Both the position numbers and the translations under genes were made by a program. The notes beneath the pieces were generated by a model, which saw only the letters and a list, made by a program, of their open reading frames with translations, ran no database searches and was not told the origin of the DNA. DNA of 64,000 nucleotides from an uncultured Acidobacteriota bacterium (GTDB lineage Bacteria; Acidobacteriota; Vicinamibacteria; Marinacidobacterales; SMYC01). The DNA is taken from the NCBI GenBank assembly GCA_947259165.1, contig CAMYKY010000008.1, positions 23,959 to 87,958 on the forward strand, read 5' to 3'. This document shows positions 34,519-42,081 of the stretch, piece after piece (the first letter of the stretch is position 1; every line of letters begins with the position of its first letter).

Positions 34519-35915
34519 TGCCATCCACGGTTTTCGACTCTTTCTACTTCAAAGACCGTTTCGGAAGCTCCGCGATGCGAGAGCTTTGGAACGATCAGGC
34601 GACGCTCCAGAGGTGGCTCGACGTCGAAGCAGCGCTTGCGAAGGTCGAAGCCGGCCTCGGACTCGTCCCTCCCAAGGCAGCGAGGGAGATTGCATCGAAA
34701 GCGCGCATCGACAATCTCGACCTGAGGGCGCTGAAACGCGCCTTCGACCGCACTTGGAATCCTGTCGTCCCGCTCGTTGATGGCCTTCGCAAGAAACTCT
34801 CTCCGGCCGCGGCGGGGTACGTGCATTGGGGAGCTACGAGCAAGAACGTCTTCGACACCGGGATGGCCCTGCAGGTCAAAGACAGCTACAGCGTCATTCT
34901 CGCCAACCTTCAGGAGGTGGCTTCGCTTCTGGCCGGTCTCGCCGAAAAGCATCGCGATACGATCATGGCGGGACGAACCCACGGACAGCACGCGCTTCCC
35001 GTCACGTTTGGGTTCAAAGCCGCCGTCTGGCTCGACGAGATCATGAGACACCAGGACAGGCTGCTCGAAGGCCGAACGCGAGTGCTCGTCGGCGAGTTCG
35101 GCGGCGCCGTCGGCACGCTTGCGTCGCTCGGGAAAAAAGGTCTCCGCGTGCAAAAAGAGTTGATGCTCCAACTCGAGCTAGGCGTCGCAACGATCCCGGT
35201 CAAAACGGCGGGCGATCGTATCGCGGAGTTCATCGTGCACCTGGGCATGCTCTCGGCGACCCTCGGTAAGATCGCCCAAAACATCTACAACCTTCAGCAA
35301 ACCGACGTCGACGAAGTGACCGAGTTCACCGAGGGCAAAGTCGGAAGCTCTGCCATGCCCCACAAGCAAAATCCTGTCGCGTCGGGCTCGATCGTTTTTC
35401 TTGGCAGACTCCTGCGCTCGAACGTCCTCCCAGCACTCGACTACATCAACGCGGAATGGGAGGACGACCACCGCCAGGGGGAAACGGCGTGGAAGTTCGT
35501 GCCTGAGGCATGTCTTCTCGCCGACGCCCAACTCGAGCTCATGCAACGCGTGCTCAAAAACCTCATCGTCAAGCCGGAGAACATGGAACGCAACCTCGAG
35601 CGCGCCGGAGGTTTCGTGTGCTCGGAAGCACTCCTGATGAAGCTCGCCGCCGCAATCGGCAGCGACAAAGCGCATGCCATCGTCAAAGAGCTCTCCGACG
35701 AGGCGCGTCGTAACGAAGCATCGTTTTCAGACGCTGTCCGAGCTCACCCGATCGTCCGCCAGCACCTGAAGAAGAAAGAGATCGAAGACTGCGTCAACTA
35801 TCGCGCATACCTCGGCGAGACCGAAACCCTCGTGAATCGTGTTCTTGCTAATTACCGCAAGAAGACTCAACGCCAAGACACAAAGACGCGAAGACGCAAA
35901 GGAACCCGTGTCTAA
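34518..35915 (+). CDS. Adenylosuccinate lyase / PcaB-type lyase of the fumarase superfamily
   Basis: A 465-aa lyase. N-terminal FKDRFGSSAMRELWNDQATL and VHWGATSKNVFDTG (His), AGRTHGQHALPVTFG (catalytic His region), and the superfamily signature GSSAMPHKQNPVASG are all present. The sequence resembles both PurB and 3-carboxymuconate cycloisomerases. PurB is the likelier role for a genome with one copy, but that cannot be checked here. The last ~16 residues (KKTQRQDTKTRRRKGTRV) are translated from a repeat (35866-35957) and are not part of the fold. Confidence 0.85.
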   Translation: MPSTVFDSFYFKDRFGSSAMRELWNDQATLQRWLDVEAALAKVEAGLGLVPPKAAREIASKARIDNLDLRALKRAFDRTWNPVVPLVDGLRKKLSPAAAGYVHWGATSKNVFDTGMALQVKDSYSVILANLQEVASLLAGLAEKHRDTIMAGRTHGQHALPVTFGFKAAVWLDEIMRHQDRLLEGRTRVLVGEFGGAVGTLASLGKKGLRVQKELMLQLELGVATIPVKTAGDRIAEFIVHLGMLSATLGKIAQNIYNLQQTDVDEVTEFTEGKVGSSAMPHKQNPVASGSIVFLGRLLRSNVLPALDYINAEWEDDHRQGETAWKFVPEACLLADAQLELMQRVLKNLIVKPENMERNLERAGGFVCSEALLMKLAAAIGSDKAHAIVKELSDEARRNEASFSDAVRAHPIVRQHLKKKEIEDCVNYRAYLGETETLVNRVLANYRKKTQRQDTKTRRRKGTRV

Positions 35916-35957
35916 CGTTGCGCCTTCGAGCCTTGGCGCCTTTGTGTTAGTTGTGTT
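35866..35957. repeat. AAGACGCAAAG-type inverted repeat at the lyase/lipoprotein junction
   Basis: Left arm ctcaacgccaagacacaaag, continuing with acgcgaagacgcaaagg; right arm, inverted, ccttggcgcctttgtgttag. It supplies the end of the lyase and the signal-sequence region of the next gene. Confidence 0.6.
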
Positions 35958-36423
35958 GAGCGGGTGTGCGCAAGCACCCACCGGCGAGCTCGAGTTGGCA
36001 AACCAACGCGTGGAAGCCGCTCGATCGGTCGACGCTGCCATATTCGCCCCCGAGCAACTCAACCAAGCTGACTTGTCGCTCGCGACCGCCCGAAGCCTGG
36101 TCGAAGATCGAGGCTATCGCGCCGCCATCCATTCGGCCTCCGAGGCCGTCTTGCACGCCGACGACGCGTTCAACGTGTCAACGATCGAAAGAAGTATCGC
36201 GGCACGACGGGTCGAACGGTGCCTGAACGAGCTCGAAGGTTTGATGGCCATCGCACGTTCCCGCGGCGCCGCATCCGAAGCGCCGGATGAGCTCGCCGCG
36301 TTCGTGGAGCGCCACGACGCGGTCAAGGCCGCGGCCGACAGTGGCGATCTTCTCACTGCACTCGAGCAAGGACGTCACCTAGAGCCCGAGCTACTCGCAT
36401 TCGAACAAAGATTTCGAGACTAG
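35908..36423 (+). CDS. Putative lipoprotein of unknown function (DUF4398-like)
   Basis: 171 aa starting at GTG 35908, which overlaps the lyase stop. The N terminus SLGAFVLVVLSGCAQ is a short signal with lipobox LSGC. The rest is helical and Ala/Leu-rich: ELANQRVEAARSVDAAIFAP, then EQLNQADLSLATARSLVEDR, repeating helical hairpins that resemble DUF4398-type lipoproteins. Length and lipobox are clear; function is not. Part of its signal peptide lies on a repeat, suggesting recent remodelling. The TAG stop is part of a CTAG fragment. Confidence 0.7.
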   Translation: MSNVAPSSLGAFVLVVLSGCAQAPTGELELANQRVEAARSVDAAIFAPEQLNQADLSLATARSLVEDRGYRAAIHSASEAVLHADDAFNVSTIERSIAARRVERCLNELEGLMAIARSRGAASEAPDELAAFVERHDAVKAAADSGDLLTALEQGRHLEPELLAFEQRFRD

Positions 36424-36445
36424 TGCTTGGACACTAGTGGACTAG
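36420..36445. repeat. CTAG-rich fragment at the lipoprotein stop
   Basis: Three CTAG words in 26 bases (36420, 36434, 36442), with CTAGTG and CACTAG facing each other and CTAGTGGAC like the end of the element at 30235. The rest of the spacer to 36572 holds nothing I can name. Confidence 0.45.
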
Positions 36446-36572
36446 CTGCTCATTCCGTCGCCACGCGTCGAAGCGTAAGAATCCGTGGAAGCGATCAATG
36501 GGTGTCTCGAGCAAATTCTGGTCGCGACTCACTCGATGAAATGGGGTTCGAGACCTTGTTTCGGTTTCTTCG

Positions 36573-37253
36573 CTACTTGCTTTTGACGTAGTGGAGCGCT
36601 TCGATGTCCCAATCGATCAGTAGACCGCCGGCGATGCCCTCGGTCACGACTTTGCCGTAGAGTTTCTCCACAAAATACATCGCGATCTCGTAGCTCTTGA
36701 CCCCACCGACTGACGTGAGCGCGTGTCCGGCGTCGACGAACGAATGGTCGCGCTGAACATCGATCTTGGGGTACTCCTTCTCCATCTGATCCCACTCGGT
36801 CGGAAACGTCGTCGCGGAACCGCCGTCGAGTAGACCCGCTTCGGCGAGCAGGAACGCTCCCCAACAAAGCGACATCACATGGCGCGCTTTCTTGCCGCGC
36901 TCGGCAACCCAGGCCACGAGCTTGGGGTCTTTGCGATCGCGATCGCGGCTGCCGGTGGTGCTGGCAACGACGAGGACATCGATCTCGGGTGCGTCGTCGA
37001 GTCCATAGTCGGGAAGAATTCGAAGGCCTTCGGCGGTACGCACCGGATCTTTCGTGAGCCCTATCGTAAAAACTTTCGGCGCCGGCTCGACCCGACCGAT
37101 GACGTGTTGCATCACATCCATCGGAGCAACGAGCTCGGTGTTGTACACGCCCTCGAGCACGAGAAAGCCAATGCTTCTCGGTTTCCAATGCGCGTCTTCG
37201 GCCGTCGCTTGCGAGGCGAAGACCAGGAGCGCGCTGATGATTACCTTGTTCAT
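36573..37253 (-). CDS. Exported DJ-1/PfpI-family protein
   Basis: 226 aa with an N-terminal signal peptide (MNKVIISALLVFASQATA). The class I amidotransferase-like fold is seen: SIGFLVLEGVYNTELVAPMD, IDVLVVASTTGS and the nucleophile elbow HVMSLCWGAFLLAEAGLLDG with Cys. His follows at ATTFPTEWDQME and the family continues to SVGGVKSYEIAMYFVEKLYG. It looks like the periplasmic/AraC-less relatives of the ThiJ group. GGAG lies 6 bases before the ATG. It follows dapF with a 4-base overlap. Confidence 0.85.
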   Translation of the reverse strand: MNKVIISALLVFASQATAEDAHWKPRSIGFLVLEGVYNTELVAPMDVMQHVIGRVEPAPKVFTIGLTKDPVRTAEGLRILPDYGLDDAPEIDVLVVASTTGSRDRDRKDPKLVAWVAERGKKARHVMSLCWGAFLLAEAGLLDGGSATTFPTEWDQMEKEYPKIDVQRDHSFVDAGHALTSVGGVKSYEIAMYFVEKLYGKVVTEGIAGGLLIDWDIEALHYVKSK

Positions 37254-38050
37254 GGTTGTCTCCAATACGTGCCCTCGGCGACGACAGAGGCGTCGCCGGT
37301 AAGAAAAACGTTCTCGCTCTCGGTCCATTCAACCATGAGAGTGCCGCCAGGACAGTGTACTTCGACCGGGCTCTCCGCGTGAGCATTGACAATCGAGGCC
37401 ACGGCAGACGCCGACGAGCCAGTTCCCGACGACGCCGTTTCGCCCGCACCCCGCTCCCAGATCGCCATCCGTATCGTGTGTCGATCCACGATCTCGACGA
37501 GCTCGACGTTCGTCCGGTCCGGAAAATGAGCGTGGTGTTCGAGGATCGGCCCGAGCTCTCCGAGAGCGTCACGGTTCGTGAACACGACGCAGTGAGGATT
37601 GCCCATCGACAATGTCGTTACGCTGAGCGTTCGTTCTCCGATATCGAGCTCGGTGCCAATCGCGACATCTCGCGGCGGTCCCATGTCGGCGCGGAACCTG
37701 AAGCTCGTGCCCTCTCGTCCAAGCCCGGCCAGTCGCAATAGACCCGCGCCGGTCTCGACCGCTATCTCGGACCCTGCCACTAGACCGGCGTGCGTCAGGT
37801 AGGCGCCGAGGCACCGAAGACCATTTCCGGATACTTCGGCGGACGAGCCGTCGCTATTAAAAAGCGTCATCACGAAGCAGTCGTCCACGCTTCGATAGAG
37901 AATTAATCCATCGGCGCCGATACCTCGAAGCCGGTCGCACATCGCGATCGCCAGCTCGGACGGAAGGTTCGTTGCGTGCTCTTCGGCCACGATGAGGAAA
38001 TCGTTTCCGTGAGCTTCGGTCTTGGCGAACGGGATCGATGCGGACGTCAA
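37250..38050 (-). CDS. Diaminopimelate epimerase-like protein with Ser in place of the second catalytic Cys
   Basis: Racemase-fold protein, 266 aa, the length of DapF, which turns LL- into meso-diaminopimelate. KTEAHGNDFLIV, IGADGLILY, NSDGSSAEVSGNGLRCLGAY (first catalytic Cys) and MGNPHCVVF are all present. The second catalytic motif, normally ACGTG, reads ASSGTGSSA: Cys is replaced by Ser. Ser may act in other members of the fold, but a two-base epimerase without this Cys is expected to be poor. It may have another substrate. Start TTG 38050 lies just behind the CAAX gene stop. DapF annotation is likely; activity uncertain. Confidence 0.8.
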   Translation of the reverse strand: MTSASIPFAKTEAHGNDFLIVAEEHATNLPSELAIAMCDRLRGIGADGLILYRSVDDCFVMTLFNSDGSSAEVSGNGLRCLGAYLTHAGLVAGSEIAVETGAGLLRLAGLGREGTSFRFRADMGPPRDVAIGTELDIGERTLSVTTLSMGNPHCVVFTNRDALGELGPILEHHAHFPDRTNVELVEIVDRHTIRMAIWERGAGETASSGTGSSASAVASIVNAHAESPVEVHCPGGTLMVEWTESENVFLTGDASVVAEGTYWRQP

Positions 38051-38051
38051 C

Positions 38052-38600
38052 CTAGGTCCCCGCTTTCGGCGTCGTCCAACGAATGTAGGCGAGCGCGAGC
38101 CCGTCGTAAAACGCGTGTACTAGCATCGGGACCGCCATGTTCTGTGTCTCGCGATAAACGAGGCCAAAGCCGGCGCCCACCGCAGCGGCCCACACAGCGA
38201 ATGGCCAGAGCTTGTAGTCGGGCCCGTGAAGCAGACCGAACAAGAGGCTCGAAGCGATGAGCCCCATCCGTGGCTGCAACATACCGCGGAACAGAAGCTC
38301 TTCCGAAAAGCCTGCCACTGCCGCGAGGATGATGATGTCAACAACCGTTGCCTCGCGCAGGAGTGGAAAAATCTCGTCGTCGAAAAAGGCATAAACGTGC
38401 CGTGTGAACTCGAAACGCCGGCCGACGAAAAAGAATCCGAAATTCAAAATGGCGAGAGCGACGGTCAGACCGAGCGCCAGCACCACGGTCCGAACATCCA
38501 CACGATAGGGAATGTCGGTGTCGCTTCGTAGCGCCCAGACGAGCGCGACGATTCCGAGAGCGAGCTCGCCCGCCACGAGCCCTCGGAGGACGCCTGCCAT
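38052..38600 (-). CDS. CPBP/CAAX-type intramembrane protease
   Basis: 182 aa with about five membrane helices. The glutamate motif AGFSEELLFRGMLQP, LLFGLLHGPDYK (second His motif) and LVHAFYDGLALAYI (third) match CPBP-family metal-dependent proteases. Target unknown. It sits between dapF and the propeller gene in a tight run on one strand. Confidence 0.9.
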   Translation of the reverse strand: MAGVLRGLVAGELALGIVALVWALRSDTDIPYRVDVRTVVLALGLTVALAILNFGFFFVGRRFEFTRHVYAFFDDEIFPLLREATVVDIIILAAVAGFSEELLFRGMLQPRMGLIASSLLFGLLHGPDYKLWPFAVWAAAVGAGFGLVYRETQNMAVPMLVHAFYDGLALAYIRWTTPKAGT

Positions 38601-38606
38601 ATCGCG

Positions 38607-39584
38607 TCAGCGAGACCTTTCACGTTCCTGTACCGGCGCGGGAAACGTGCTGAGCTCGGTAACCGAAGGTGTGCCGAGACCTTCCGTCACGGACCGGAAG
38701 CTCGCTCCACCGTCGGAGCTCTTGAAAACACCTTGGTCCGTGCCGACGAGGATGTCGCTTCGGAAACCGTCGGCTGCGGGGACCAATAGGGTGAGGACGT
38801 TGTGGCCGTCGAGCTCTTCAGCCTCTCGCAGTGTGTCACCGGCATCGTCCGACATGAACAGGCCATCGTCGGTTCCGATCAACAGCAGCGAGTTCCACCA
38901 ATAGAGCGTGTGCACTGTTCTCGTTTCCATCGCGAGGCCGCCGACCGGCTCGAAACGCTCGCCTCCATCCTCGCTTCGATAGAGTCCAGCGCCGCGACTC
39001 CCAACGAGTATTTTGGGATCCGCAAGAAAATACTGCGAGACGACGACCGACAGCAGCGGAACATCAGGTAGACCCGCGTCGAGACCGTTCCAGGAATCCC
39101 CAACGTCCTCTGAGACGAACAAGCCTCCGTCGGTTGCGGCGTACAACTGGGGGCCGGGCCACACCGTGTCGCGCACCGTCGTGGTGATTTGTCCGTCCCC
39201 GACTTGCATCCACTTTGTCCCACCATCGATCGATCGATAGAGCCCGGACGTCGTCCCCACGAAGACGGTCGGCTCGAGTGCGAACAGCCGCGCGGTGAGA
39301 AAGGTGGTGACACCCTTGCCCGGAAAGCTCACTAGGCGAATGTAGTTCTCACCGAAATCGTCCGAGACGAAAATTCCTTCAACCCCTCCGGCATAGACGG
39401 CGGGTCCCAAGCAAACGATCGTCGAGATCGTACCGTTGAACCCGCGAAGCTCGGGTCGCAACCGCACCCAATGCTCGCCCCAGCTGTAGGAGACGAACGG
39501 ACCTTCCGACGTCGTCGCGAAAAGTCGTGAAACCACTTGCTCGGGCTGCACGGCCAAGGCCAGGAGCAAAATGAGCGCCTTCAT
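38607..39584 (-). CDS. Secreted BNR/VPS10-type beta-propeller protein
   Basis: 325 aa with a signal-like N terminus (MKALILLLALAV). Repeated units such as VGTTSGLYRSIDGGTKWMQV, AATDGGLFVSEDVGDSWNGL, VGSRGAGLYRSEDGGERFEP and VGTDQGVFKSSDGGASFRSV give at least six Asp-box blades. This is a sortilin/sialidase-like propeller without visible catalytic residues. The ATG overlaps the dtd stop (ATGA). Role unknown; typical of secreted Acidobacterial proteins. Confidence 0.85.
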   Translation of the reverse strand: MKALILLLALAVQPEQVVSRLFATTSEGPFVSYSWGEHWVRLRPELRGFNGTISTIVCLGPAVYAGGVEGIFVSDDFGENYIRLVSFPGKGVTTFLTARLFALEPTVFVGTTSGLYRSIDGGTKWMQVGDGQITTTVRDTVWPGPQLYAATDGGLFVSEDVGDSWNGLDAGLPDVPLLSVVVSQYFLADPKILVGSRGAGLYRSEDGGERFEPVGGLAMETRTVHTLYWWNSLLLIGTDDGLFMSDDAGDTLREAEELDGHNVLTLLVPAADGFRSDILVGTDQGVFKSSDGGASFRSVTEGLGTPSVTELSTFPAPVQERERSR

Positions 39585-40027
39585 CGAGATGGGCTTTCCA
39601 CGATGATGGTGACCGGTCCGTCGTTGACGAGAGAAATGCTCATATGGGTTTGGAATCTTCCTGTCTGGGTAGCTACATCGAGCTCTTGGACGGCACTGAT
39701 GAACTCCGAATAGAGCTTTTCCGCCAGCTCGGGGCGAGCCGCTTTGACGAACGACGGCCGCCTACCCTTGCGACAGTCGCCGAGTAGAGTGAACTGAGAA
39801 ACCGCCAAAAGCGAGCCCGCGACGTCGCGAATCGATAAATTCATCTTGCCGTCATCGTCTTCGAAGATTCGCAGCGAAACAACCTTCTCGGCCATCCATT
39901 TGGCGTCCGCCCCATCGTCCCCATCGGCCACGCCAAGGAGCACGAGAAGACCGTTCGCGATCTCTGCCACCCGCTCTCCGCTCACGTCGACGCTTGCGGA
40001 GCTCACGCGTTGGACGACGGCTCTCAC
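39581..40027 (-). CDS. dtd: D-aminoacyl-tRNA deacylase
   Basis: Removes D-amino acids mischarged on tRNA. 148 aa. MRAVVQRVSSASV is the canonical start and fixes GTG 40027, 7 bases after AAGG; TTG 40033 overlaps the ClC stop. The catalytic motif SQFTLLGDCRKGRRPSF and the NDGPVT loop (usually NxGPVT) are present. Coupled to ClC and the propeller gene. Confidence 0.94.
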   Translation of the reverse strand: MRAVVQRVSSASVDVSGERVAEIANGLLVLLGVADGDDGADAKWMAEKVVSLRIFEDDDGKMNLSIRDVAGSLLAVSQFTLLGDCRKGRRPSFVKAARPELAEKLYSEFISAVQELDVATQTGRFQTHMSISLVNDGPVTIIVESPSR

Positions 40028-40029
40028 CG

Positions 40030-41790
40030 TCAACCCTTGGAATCCGTGTCGGGCGTTTCCGCAGGACCACTCGGTGGTTGTTGACCATGGACACCGAAGG
40101 CGCGGAGCACATCGAGCAACGAGCAGACACCCTCCATCTCATGCACGTTGGCTCGGCTCACAACCGGCAGAAGATCGAAGCCCACCTTGCCCATCCTCTC
40201 CAGCGCGAGATCGAGAGAATGGTCCGCGTGCAAATGCGGGAACACGTGCGAGTCCAGAAGATCCCCCACTTTGTTCTCAGGGCCGGTTTTGTCGCGGGCT
40301 GTTTCGATCTGCGACAACGACACGACCCCCCAAACTCCAGTCTTGTCGATCACTGGCCACGCGCGCATGCTGGAGTGGCCGGCGCGCTCCAGGCATTCGG
40401 CCACGGTCATATGGGTCTCGAAGGTCTCATGCGGCGGGCGCATCGCAAGCCGTACTTGAAGGTGGCGTTTTTCGCTTTCCGACGTCGGCAAATGGATGCC
40501 TTGCTGAAGTGCGAGAGCCTCGTACAGCGGCGTCTTTTGGAAGCGATACGAAACGAAGAAGCTGATCAAGTTCGAGATCATGAGGGGGACGATAATCGCG
40601 TAGTCGTGCGTGAGCTCGAAGATCATGATCACGGAAACCATGGGAACGCGCAGGATACCGGCGAAGGCCGTCCCCATTCCCACGAGCGCATAAGCCCCCG
40701 GGCTCGCGGTGTATTCGGGAAAGTAGGAGTGGACGACACTCCCGAGTGTTCCTCCGACCATGGCGCCAATGAACAAGCTCGGGCCAAAGATGCCCCCCGC
40801 GTTTCCGGAGGCGTAGCACACCGCAGTGGCGATCACACCGAGGACAACAAGCGCCGCCATCTGAGTGGGCGGCAGAGTACCGTTGAGTGCCTCGCCGACA
40901 GCTTCGTGTCCGAATCGAAATGTCTCGGGGAGCGTGAAAGCAAAGACCCCGACGACCACGCCCCCGGCGGCAGGCTGGAGCCAACGGGTCCGTCGCGGCA
41001 TGCTGAGAAAACGCTCCCGCATTCGCAACATGAACTTCACGAACACTACCGAAACCAGCCCCCCGATCACTCCCAGGAACGCATAGACGATGAACTCTGC
41101 AGGATGGACCGCCTCGTACGCGGGAACTTCGAAGAGAGGATCGTTTCCGAGAATCAAACGCATCACGAATAGAGACGTGAACACGCTCACGACCACCGAA
41201 CCCAGGATCGGAGCATGCAGGTTTCCCATGATCTCTTCGAGCGCGAAGAGGATGGCGGCGAGTGGGGTGTTGAACGCTGCCGCCAACGCGGCAGCGGCGC
41301 CGATGGGGACGAGCACCTGCAGCTTGTCACCGGCGAGACCGAGCGCTCGACCGAGGCCCGACGCGAGTCCGGCACCGATCTGAACGGATGGGCCTTCCCG
41401 ACCGAGCGCGATCCCGCTCGCGAGTGTCACCGACGACGTCAGGAACTTCCCGACGACGGTGTGCATCGGAATGAGCCCTCGTCGAGCGAACATGGCCGCC
41501 TTCGTCTGGGGCACGCCACTCCCGCGCGCGTCGGGAAAAAAACGATAAAGAAGGTAGCCGGCAGCCAGTGTCCCCAGGATTGGTGTGACCAGCCTGCGCC
41601 ATCGCGCACCGTCTTCAGCGTAGAGAAGCGCCTCGAGCCCGTCGGTCACGAGAATGAACGCGACGATAGCCAGGCCGACGACCGCGCCAATGACGATAGT
41701 GAGAGCCATGAAAACCTGGCTCTCGTTTTGAGCCATCAGCTCACGGACACGATCCTGGATGCGGTGCGTAAGGTCCGAGACTCGGCTCAT
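40030..41790 (-). CDS. ClC-family chloride channel/exchanger with CBS domains
   Basis: 586 aa: an N-terminal ClC pore domain and two C-terminal CBS domains. Selectivity motifs GSGVPQ, GREGPSVQIGAG (gating Glu) and GGIFGPSLFIG are intact, and FALEEIMG supplies the internal proton-site Glu of H+/Cl- exchangers. CBS domains (AWPVIDKTGVWGVVSLSQIE, FDLLPVVSRANVHEMEGV) may bind nucleotides. A TATAAT lies 16-21 bases before the ATG. Confidence 0.93.
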   Translation of the reverse strand: MSRVSDLTHRIQDRVRELMAQNESQVFMALTIVIGAVVGLAIVAFILVTDGLEALLYAEDGARWRRLVTPILGTLAAGYLLYRFFPDARGSGVPQTKAAMFARRGLIPMHTVVGKFLTSSVTLASGIALGREGPSVQIGAGLASGLGRALGLAGDKLQVLVPIGAAAALAAAFNTPLAAILFALEEIMGNLHAPILGSVVVSVFTSLFVMRLILGNDPLFEVPAYEAVHPAEFIVYAFLGVIGGLVSVVFVKFMLRMRERFLSMPRRTRWLQPAAGGVVVGVFAFTLPETFRFGHEAVGEALNGTLPPTQMAALVVLGVIATAVCYASGNAGGIFGPSLFIGAMVGGTLGSVVHSYFPEYTASPGAYALVGMGTAFAGILRVPMVSVIMIFELTHDYAIIVPLMISNLISFFVSYRFQKTPLYEALALQQGIHLPTSESEKRHLQVRLAMRPPHETFETHMTVAECLERAGHSSMRAWPVIDKTGVWGVVSLSQIETARDKTGPENKVGDLLDSHVFPHLHADHSLDLALERMGKVGFDLLPVVSRANVHEMEGVCSLLDVLRAFGVHGQQPPSGPAETPDTDSKG

Positions 41791-41805
41791 GTCTGGCGGC
41801 GCAGC

Positions 41806-41811
41806 ATTATA
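41806..41811 (-). promoter_or_regulatory. -10 box upstream of the ClC gene
   Basis: TATAAT on the minus strand, giving a transcript with a leader of about 10 bases and no ribosome site. No good -35 is seen. Confidence 0.4.
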
Positions 41812-41881
41812 GCGCAGCCACTCAACTACCGGTCTTTGTCGTCAGCTCAACTTTGATCGGGGCATCTGACGGCAAGTTGTC

Positions 41882-41994
41882 AAAAGCAAGGGGAGCGGGA
41901 GATGGATGCGATCCGATGTTTGGAGATCGGGGGATTCCGGCGAGCATATTCCTATCTCCATATCCCGTCCCACCCCCATCTCTCGTCGCTTTTA
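41882..41994. repeat. AAAGCAAGGGG palindromic element, copy 2
   Basis: aaaagcaaggggagcgggag on the left; atatcccgtcccacccccat and ctcgtcgctttt on the right, inverted. The centre GCGATCCGATGTTTGGAGAT matches copy 1 (18490). It fills most of the kinase-ClC spacer; 41995-42081 shows nothing else. Confidence 0.7.
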
Positions 41995-42081
41995 GCAACG
42001 TCGAGTCCCAGCTCGATACCAAAGTCCGGTAAAGCGCCGGTCGGCGGTGTCCATGACGGGAGGCGGGTGAGGGGAACCCAC

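Noticed and set aside
34204..35171. Minus-strand open frame opposite the lyase gene
   Set aside because: Lyase signature on the plus strand is unambiguous; this frame shows no domain.
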